A program made the translations under genes and the position numbers. The notes below the pieces were generated by a model that saw only the letters and a list, made by a program, of their open reading frames with translations, was not told the DNA's origin and ran no database searches. Positions 58,801 to 64,000 of a stretch of 64,000 nucleotides of DNA are shown here, piece by piece. Every line of letters starts with the position of its first letter. Positions within the stretch are counted from its first letter, which is position 1. The DNA is from CAVWTN01 sp963757945. GTDB lineage: Bacteria; Vulcanimicrobiota; Vulcanimicrobiia; Vulcanimicrobiales; Vulcanimicrobiaceae. The stretch is from positions 310,001 to 374,000 of the forward strand of contig CAVWTN010000001.1 in NCBI GenBank assembly GCA_963757945.1. The letters are read 5' to 3'.

Positions 58801-59742
58801 ATGCGCGTCGGAGTCATTTTCCCCGGGCAGGGGTCGCAGTTTGTGGGAATGGGCGGAGCGCTGGCCGAGACCTTTCCCGTGGCGGCGGAACTCTACGAAC
58901 GCGCGAACGAGATCGTCGGCTACGATCTGCGCTCCATCATCGAGCGCGGACCCGAGGAACTGCTGCGCGAGACGCACTACAGCCAGCCGGCGATCTTCCT
59001 CGTCAACTACGCGCTGTTCGCGGCCGTCGGCGAGGCGCTGCGACCCGTCGCGAGTGCTGCGCACTCCTTCGGCGAGTACTGTAGCCTGACCGTGGCGGGA
59101 GCGCTGACGTTCGACGAGGCTCTGCGGCTCGTCAACGAACGGAGCCTTGCGATGCAGGCGGCCGCGGAAGCGGCGCCGGGCGGCATGTGCGCGATCCTAG
59201 GGCTCGACGTCGAGAAGCTGCGCGGTGCGGTCGAGCGCGCGCGCTCCGCCGGGCGCGTTCAGTTGGCGAATTTCAACGCCCCGGGGCAGATCGTGATCAG
59301 CGGCGATACGGCGGCGGTGCGCCGGGCCGCCGAGCTTGCGCTCGAAGCCGGTGCGAAACGCGTCGTGCCGCTCAACGTCTCGGGCGCTTGGCACAGCGAG
59401 TTGATGCTCGCGGCGCGCGAGCGCTTTTCCGGGTACGTCGAGGCCGCGCAGATCGCATCGCCGCAGATCGCCGTGATCTCGAACGTCGATGCGCAGCCGT
59501 ACCGGGACATCGCCACGATCCGCCGCAATCTCGTGCGTTCCGTGACGGATGAGGTGCTCTGGCACGCGACGTCGCTGCGGCTGCTGGAAGAGCACCTGGA
59601 TTTGATCGTTGAATTTGGAGGGTCGCCCGTGCTCTGGCCGATGCTCAGACGCTTGCCGAACGCACCCGGGGGCATGCACGTCGGCGATCCCGCCGGCGTC
59701 GAGCGCCTCGCGAGCAAGCTTGCGGCGAAGGCGGCCGTCTGA
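58801..59742 (+). CDS. fabD: Malonyl-CoA:ACP transacylase
   Basis: 313 residues: FPGQGSQFVGMG, QPAIFLVNYALF, nucleophile motif AAHSFGEYCSL (in place of GHSLGEY) with the serine conserved, and SGAWHSELM with the catalytic His (in place of GAFHSPLM). It moves malonyl from CoA to ACP. The start lies two bases after the fabH stop; its TGA overlaps the fabG ATG. Confidence 0.95.
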   Translation: MRVGVIFPGQGSQFVGMGGALAETFPVAAELYERANEIVGYDLRSIIERGPEELLRETHYSQPAIFLVNYALFAAVGEALRPVASAAHSFGEYCSLTVAGALTFDEALRLVNERSLAMQAAAEAAPGGMCAILGLDVEKLRGAVERARSAGRVQLANFNAPGQIVISGDTAAVRRAAELALEAGAKRVVPLNVSGAWHSELMLAARERFSGYVEAAQIASPQIAVISNVDAQPYRDIATIRRNLVRSVTDEVLWHATSLRLLEEHLDLIVEFGGSPVLWPMLRRLPNAPGGMHVGDPAGVERLASKLAAKAAV

Positions 59743-60482
59743 TGGCCAATCCAGTCGCTTTGGTAACCGGCGCAAGCAGAGGGATCGGCCGCGCGATCGC
59801 CGTCGACCTGGCGCGCCGTGGAGCGGACCTCGCGCTGCTCGCCCGCAGCGAGGCCTCGCTGGCGGAAACGGCGGCTCTGATCGAGGAGGCACGCCCCGGC
59901 GCCGCGGTGCTGATCCTGGCCGCGGACGTGACCGATTCCGCCGCCGTCGAACGCGCGGTCGCGGCGACCGTCGCGCGTTTCGGCCGCATCGATTGGGTCG
60001 TCGGGAACGCCGGCCAAGCCGCGGACGCGCTGATCGTGCGCACGAAGCCGGATTTGCTCGACCGCTTGCTCGACGTCAACCTGAAATCGGCGTTCTACCT
60101 CTGCTCCGCCGTCGCGCGGCCGATGATGAAGCAGCGCTCCGGGTCGATCGTGCTGATTTCGAGCATCATCGGGCTCAGCGGCAACGCGGGGCAGGCGGCC
60201 TACGCCGCATCCAAAGCCGGATTGCTCGGCCTGGCGAAGTCGCTAGCGAAGGAATTGGGGTCACGGAACGTAAGAGTGAACGCCGTCGCGCCGGGCCTGA
60301 TCGAAACGGCAATGACCGAGGCGATGCCGGCCGAAGCGCGAGCCCACTACCTTCAAACGATTGCACTCGGACGCACGGGGACGCCGGAAGACGTCGCCGG
60401 TGTCGTCACGTTCTTGTGTTCAGACGCCGCACGCTACGTCACCGGTCAAACGATCGTGGTCGACGGCGGGTTCTTGATGTAA
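59742..60482 (+). CDS. fabG: 3-oxoacyl-ACP reductase
   Basis: 246-residue short-chain dehydrogenase: TGASRGIG NADP loop, NAG, catalytic Ser (VLISSIIGLSG), Tyr-x3-Lys (AAYAASKAGLLG) and the C-terminal VTGQTIVVDGGF. Reduces 3-oxoacyl-ACP. Coupled to fabD (TGATG) and followed by acpP. Confidence 0.95.
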   Translation: MANPVALVTGASRGIGRAIAVDLARRGADLALLARSEASLAETAALIEEARPGAAVLILAADVTDSAAVERAVAATVARFGRIDWVVGNAGQAADALIVRTKPDLLDRLLDVNLKSAFYLCSAVARPMMKQRSGSIVLISSIIGLSGNAGQAAYAASKAGLLGLAKSLAKELGSRNVRVNAVAPGLIETAMTEAMPAEARAHYLQTIALGRTGTPEDVAGVVTFLCSDAARYVTGQTIVVDGGFLM

Positions 60483-60513
60483 ATGCTGCGCGGGAAAGCG
60501 CATGGGGAGATTC

Positions 60514-60756
60514 ATGGCGACCACCTTTGATCGAGTAAAGAAAATCATCGTCGAGCAACTCGGCGTCGACGAAGCGGAAGTGACGCTGGAAGCGTCGATC
60601 ACCGACGACTTGGGAGCGGACTCGCTCGATCAGGTCGAGCTCGTGATGGCCTTCGAGACCGAATTCAACATCGACATCCCGGACGAGGAAGCGGAGAAGA
60701 TCAAGACCGTCGGCGACGCCGTCAAGAAGATCGACGAAACCGCTCCGAAGGCGTAG
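60514..60756 (+). CDS. acpP: Acyl carrier protein
   Basis: 80-residue acidic four-helix carrier; Ser37 in DDLGADSLDQVEL is the phosphopantetheine site. ATG 60514 follows GGGGAG; an ATG four codons upstream is unlikely. Ends with an AETAPKA-like short tail. Nine bases before ffh. Confidence 0.97.
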   Translation: MATTFDRVKKIIVEQLGVDEAEVTLEASITDDLGADSLDQVELVMAFETEFNIDIPDEEAEKIKTVGDAVKKIDETAPKA

Positions 60757-60765
60757 CGCCGCGCT

Positions 60766-62100
60766 TTGCTCGAAGCCTTAAGCGAGAAGCTCGGCGCGAT
60801 CTTCGCGCGACTCGGGAATCGCGGCCGCCTCTCGGAGGCCGACGTCAACGAAGTTGCACGCGAAGTTCGCATCGCGCTGCTCGAAGCCGACGTCAACTTG
60901 TCCGTCGCGAAAGAATTCGTCGCGCGGATCAAGGAGAAGGCCGTCGGCGCGGACGTCTTGGCGTCGCTGACGCCCGGACAGTCGGTCGTCAAAATCGTCT
61001 ACGACGAACTGGTCTCGCTGATGGGCGGCGCGACGGCGCGACTGCAATTCGCCGACGCTCCGCCCTCCGTGATCATGCTCGTCGGGCTGCAGGGCAGCGG
61101 GAAGACGACGCACGCGGGCAAGCTCGCGCTGCGGCTCAAGGAGCAGGGCCGGCGCACGCTCCTGGTCGCCGCCGACATCTACCGGCCCGCGGCGATCGCG
61201 CAGCTGCAGACGCTCGGCAAGCAGATCGACTTGCCCGTGTGGGCCGAAGCGTCGCGCGACCCCGTGAAGATCGCCGAGCACGGCGTCGCGGAAGCGCGCC
61301 GGCTCGGCATTTCGACCGTAATCATCGATACCGCGGGCCGGCTGCAGATCGACGAAGCGCTGATGACGGAGCTGGAACGGATCAAGCGCGCGACGAAGCC
61401 CAAGGAGATCCTGTTCGTCGCGGACGCGATGACGGGTCAAGAGGCGACCAACGTCGCCAAGGGCTTCAACGACCGGCTCGGGATCACGGGCGTGATCCTC
61501 ACGAAGCTGGACGGCGATACGCGCGGGGGTGCGGCGCTCTCGATCTGGCAGGTGACGGGGGCGCCGATCAAATTCGTGGGCGTCGGGGAGAAGCTCTCGG
61601 CCCTCGAGCAGTTCCATCCGGACCGGCTCGCCTCGCGGATCTTGGGCATGGGCGACGTCCTGACGCTGATCGAGAAGACGCAGAGCGTCTACTCCGAGCA
61701 GCAAGCCAAGGACCTCGAGGAGAAGCTCCGCAAGAACGATTTCACGCTGGACGACTTCCTCGACCAGCTCCGCCAAGTGCGGAAGATGGGCCCGATGAAG
61801 GATCTCCTCAAGATGATCCCCGGGCTCGCGCGGGCATTGCCGGCCGATATCGAATTACCGGAGAAAGACGTCTCGCGGGTCGAAGCGATCATCTGCTCGA
61901 TGACGCGCCGCGAACGTCAGCGGCCCGAGATCCTCAATGCTTCGCGCCGCCGGCGGATCGCGATCGGGAGCGGAACGCAAGTTGCCGACGTCAATCGCCT
62001 TGTCAAGCAATTCGAAGCGTCCCGCCAGATGATGAAACAGTTCGGCGGGAACAAGAAGAAGATTCCCAAGATGCTCGGGCGTCTGGGTAGCGGCAAGTAA
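60766..62100 (+). CDS. ffh: Signal recognition particle GTPase Ffh
   Basis: 444 residues: N domain, G domain with GLQGSGKTTHAGKLA, DTAGRLQID, TKLDGDTRGGAALS, and the methionine-containing M domain (MGPMKDLLKMIPG ... MMKQFGGNKKK). It targets nascent membrane and secreted proteins with 4.5S RNA and FtsY. The start is TTG 60766, which gives the standard N-terminus MLEALSEKLGAIFARL. The P-loop reads THAGKLA where TTTCAKLA or TTTAGKLA is more usual. Confidence 0.95.
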   Translation: MLEALSEKLGAIFARLGNRGRLSEADVNEVAREVRIALLEADVNLSVAKEFVARIKEKAVGADVLASLTPGQSVVKIVYDELVSLMGGATARLQFADAPPSVIMLVGLQGSGKTTHAGKLALRLKEQGRRTLLVAADIYRPAAIAQLQTLGKQIDLPVWAEASRDPVKIAEHGVAEARRLGISTVIIDTAGRLQIDEALMTELERIKRATKPKEILFVADAMTGQEATNVAKGFNDRLGITGVILTKLDGDTRGGAALSIWQVTGAPIKFVGVGEKLSALEQFHPDRLASRILGMGDVLTLIEKTQSVYSEQQAKDLEEKLRKNDFTLDDFLDQLRQVRKMGPMKDLLKMIPGLARALPADIELPEKDVSRVEAIICSMTRRERQRPEILNASRRRRIAIGSGTQVADVNRLVKQFEASRQMMKQFGGNKKKIPKMLGRLGSGK

Positions 62101-62153
62101 CCGCACCGGCGCATTCGCGCCGAACATCGCATAGAAAGAGAACGAGAGAATTC

Positions 62154-62447
62154 ATGGTCAAGATCCGACTGCGCCGCACGGGCGCCAAGAAACAACCGAC
62201 GTACCGCTTCGTGGTCGCCGACGTGCGCTCGCCGCGTGACGGACGCTTCATCGAGATCCTCGGGCACTACAACCCGCGGACCGAGCCGAAGACCGTCGTC
62301 TTCAACGAAGAGAAGGCCAAGGAATGGCTTGCGAAGGGTGCGCAACCCAGCGACACCGTTCGCCGGCTGTTCGCCGAGCGCGGACTCATCGAACGCGGTC
62401 CGATTCCGACGAGCAAGCGCAAACCGAAGAGTTCAAAGGGAAGCTAG
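62154..62447 (+). CDS. rpsP: 30S ribosomal protein S16
   Basis: 97 residues: MVKIRLRRTGAKKQPTYRFV, DGRFIEILGHYNPR, WLAKGAQPSDTVRRLF, with a Lys/Ser-rich tail. Four bases before khpA. Order ffh-rpsP-khpA-rimM is the usual one. Confidence 0.96.
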   Translation: MVKIRLRRTGAKKQPTYRFVVADVRSPRDGRFIEILGHYNPRTEPKTVVFNEEKAKEWLAKGAQPSDTVRRLFAERGLIERGPIPTSKRKPKSSKGS

Positions 62448-62450
62448 CCG

Positions 62451-63047
62451 ATGAGCGCGTTCGACGACGAGTTCGGCCTCTTCGGAGATGAAGGGCCGCA
62501 GGAGGACGAGCGGCGCTCGACCCTCGGAGCGCGCAAGATCGAAAGCGGCGATTCGAACAACGACGAGATCGAGTTCGAGGACGCGCGTCCGCGGCGCCCC
62601 TCGAACCGTTCCGCTTCCACGTCGACCGGCTCTCCTTCGACCGGCTCAGGGTTCACGGGCCCAGCTGGGCGCAACGGCGTCGCCCGGCGGCGGCGCGACG
62701 CTGCCGGACCCCGCGAGCAGTTGCCGGCGGAGATCGCGCACCCGCGCGCGACCGAACTCCTCACCTATCTGGCGAAGAAGCTGGTCAGCAAGCCGGAAGC
62801 CGTCGCAGTGGAATTGCACCAAGATCGCAACGGCGCCGTGCTCGAACTGGAAGTCGATGCCGAGGACTTGGGCAAGGTGATCGGCCGCGGCGGGCGGGTC
62901 GCGCAAGCGCTTCGAACGCTCGTGCGGGCCGGGGCGCAGGGACGCGTGACCGTGGACATCATCGACGTCGATGAAGACGACGAGGACGACGAGGTCGAGG
63001 GCGCGTTGGAAGCGACGCCCGCGCCGAACGCCGCGCCGGAAGAGTAG
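62451..63047 (+). CDS. khpA: KH-domain RNA-binding protein KhpA with long acidic extensions
   Basis: 198 residues against about 75-80 for ordinary KhpA. The KH domain is at ~residues 105-175 (LLTYLAKKLVSKPEAVAVEL ... LGKVIGRGGRVAQALRTLVR, with GxxG loop GRGG). It is preceded by ~100 residues that are acidic and Ser/Gly/Arg-rich (FDDEFGLFGDEGPQEDERRS) and followed by an acidic tail (DVDEDDEDDEVEGALEATPA). KhpA binds RNA, often with KhpB. The extensions are probably disordered. Confidence 0.88.
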   Translation: MSAFDDEFGLFGDEGPQEDERRSTLGARKIESGDSNNDEIEFEDARPRRPSNRSASTSTGSPSTGSGFTGPAGRNGVARRRRDAAGPREQLPAEIAHPRATELLTYLAKKLVSKPEAVAVELHQDRNGAVLELEVDAEDLGKVIGRGGRVAQALRTLVRAGAQGRVTVDIIDVDEDDEDDEVEGALEATPAPNAAPEE

Positions 63048-63050
63048 CAC

Positions 63051-63575
63051 GTGCCCTCCGCTCGAGTCGCGGTCGCTCGCCTCGCGGGCGTTTTCGGGAT
63101 TCGCGGCGAGCTGAAGTGCAAGCCGGCGGCGTTCGGTGACGCCGTCCTAGCTCCGGGCCGAACGTACTTTACCGCCGCCGATCCCGCGCAGGGCTCGGCG
63201 GTCGTGCTTGCGAGCGTCCGGCGCCATCACGAGCGCTCGATCGTGACGGTCGCGGGGATCGATACGCCCGAGGCCGCGCAAGCGCTCGTCGGCACGGAGC
63301 TCTTCCTCGAGCGTGACGAGATCCAACTTGGCGCCGGGGAGTACTTCGATGCGGACCTCGTCGGCTTGCGGCTCCTCGACGAAGCCGGGCGCGACTGCGG
63401 AACGGTCGTGCGGGTCGAGCACTATCCCGCCCAGGATTGCCTGGTCGTCGCTCCCGGGAACGCGCTCGTTCCGCTGGTCCGCGCGTTCGCGCCGAAGATC
63501 GATCTTACGGCGCGAACGATTGCGATGACCCTGCCGCGCGGGCTTCTGGACGAAAGCGACGCGGAACAGGCCTGA
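63051..63575 (+). CDS. rimM: Ribosome maturation factor RimM
   Basis: 174 residues: N-terminal RimM beta-barrel (VARLAGVFGIRGELKCKPAA) and PRC-barrel (EYFDADLVGLRLLDEAG, FAPKIDLTARTIAMTLPRGL LD). It assists 16S 3'-domain and S19 assembly. GTG 63051 starts three bases after khpA. trmD and rplS, its usual followers, are replaced by a convergent unknown gene. Confidence 0.93.
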   Translation: MPSARVAVARLAGVFGIRGELKCKPAAFGDAVLAPGRTYFTAADPAQGSAVVLASVRRHHERSIVTVAGIDTPEAAQALVGTELFLERDEIQLGAGEYFDADLVGLRLLDEAGRDCGTVVRVEHYPAQDCLVVAPGNALVPLVRAFAPKIDLTARTIAMTLPRGLLDESDAEQA

Positions 63576-63577
63576 GC

Positions 63578-64000
63578 TTAGCCGTGCTTGCCCTTCTTGA
63601 CGGGCCCTAGGATCGAGTCGAACGTTTCCTTGACCACGCCCTGCAAGGCGAGATCGTCTCCCGTGCGCCCGCTGGCTTGGAAGTTGGAGTGGCGCGTCGC
63701 GACGACGTTGCCGGCGCAGTCGTATGCGACGAGGTCGAACTTCGCGTAGGCATACGCATTGAAGCCTGCTTCGATGCGCGTGAAGACCAGCGAGCCGCCG
63801 AAGATGCGCGCGCTCGGAACGAGGCCGGCGGAAAGGCAGATCTGAGATCCCTGAACCGCGAAATCGCTCGTCGTGGAATCGATGAAGACCGGCGCCTTGA
63901 TGCGCTTGGTGAGCTCGCGGGCGATCATATCTTCGATCTCGGCTTTTGCCGCGGCATCCGCCTTCCCGATCACGTGGAGGACGGCGACCTGGATATCGTC
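63578..64000 (-). CDS. Unknown protein, 5' part outside window
   Basis: The frame is open to the window edge (reads DDIQVAVLHVIGKADAAAKA inward), so the start lies beyond 64000 or is the internal GTG at 63971. The visible 141 residues have IEDMIARELTKRIKAPVFID, GSLVFTRIEAGFNAYAYAKF and FDLVAYDCAGNVVATRHS, a beta-rich pattern with a Lys-rich end. It is convergent to rimM with two bases between stops. Family not recognised. Confidence 0.6.
   Translation of the reverse strand, partial: DDIQVAVLHVIGKADAAAKAEIEDMIARELTKRIKAPVFIDSTTSDFAVQGSQICLSAGLVPSARIFGGSLVFTRIEAGFNAYAYAKFDLVAYDCAGNVVATRHSNFQASGRTGDDLALQGVVKETFDSILGPVKKGKHG

Noticed and set aside
1..64000. CRISPR array, insertion sequence, prophage or integrated element
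   Set aside because: No spaced direct-repeat array, transposase, integrase or terminal inverted repeats; all three tRNAs are intact without duplicated 3' ends nearby.

Overview
The window is high-GC bacterial chromosome, densely packed, with many 1-4 base gene overlaps. Three RND pump genes, two lipoprotein membrane-fusion proteins and a TonB-receptor-like outer-membrane protein point to a diderm. The form I carbon monoxide dehydrogenase cluster, and the receptor with an N-terminal carboxypeptidase-regulatory domain and long low-complexity tail, fit uncultivated soil lineages such as Candidatus Eremiobacterota (WPS-2). That placement is an inference; no 16S gene is present. No transposase, integrase, CRISPR array or phage structural gene was seen.

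Layout. 1-0.7 kb: end of a sensor histidine kinase. 0.7-3.2 kb: a PLP trans-sulfuration enzyme (metB/mccB type) and cystathionine beta-synthase. 3.4-6.1 kb: DUF5069 protein, small lipoprotein, glycerate kinase, an unknown membrane protein. 6.3-9.4 kb: rapZ-yvcK operon, divergent DUF2203 gene, DUF1858 protein. 9.6-10.1 kb: RNase P RNA and tRNA-Ala(GGC). 10.1-13.5 kb: homocysteine S-methyltransferase, a structured leader with terminator, then a FliY/TcyJ-type cystine ABC transporter; with the trans-sulfuration genes this makes a sulfur amino acid neighbourhood. 13.5-16.7 kb: tRNA-Ala(TGC), isochorismatase-fold protein, two unknown secreted/membrane proteins, zinc alcohol dehydrogenase.

16.7-33.3 kb is an envelope export region: a fusion protein/RND/small membrane protein operon on the minus strand, and on the plus strand an outer-membrane beta-barrel protein, a Spy/LTXXQ-like lipoprotein, a fusion protein and two consecutive RND pumps (MdtABC-like order). 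33.3-38.7 kb: small secreted protein, an alpha/beta hydrolase and subtilase pair, a DASS-family dicarboxylate transporter.

38.7-47.8 kb is the aerobic CO oxidation locus: mocA-like cytidylyltransferase, coxD, coxE, coxM, coxS, coxL (form I, AYRCSFR), an XdhC/CoxI protein fused to a YHS domain, coxG, and a convergent second XdhC. Together these make the Mo-Cu enzyme, its cytosine-dinucleotide cofactor, its active-site maturation factors and its membrane/quinone link.

47.9-52.3 kb: ABC importer (binding protein, two permeases, ATPase) with a metallophosphoesterase, probably for a phosphorus compound. 52.7-55.3 kb: PQQ-type beta-propeller lipoprotein, tRNA-Ile(GAT), RsbW-like protein. 55.3-56.9 kb: two tandem paralogous coiled-coil proteins behind a lytic transglycosylase with no signal peptide, the best candidate here for an undescribed system. 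57.0-63.6 kb: a housekeeping run from a good sigma-70 promoter: DUF177, rpmF, fabH, fabD, fabG, acpP, ffh, rpsP, khpA, rimM. An unknown partial gene closes the window.
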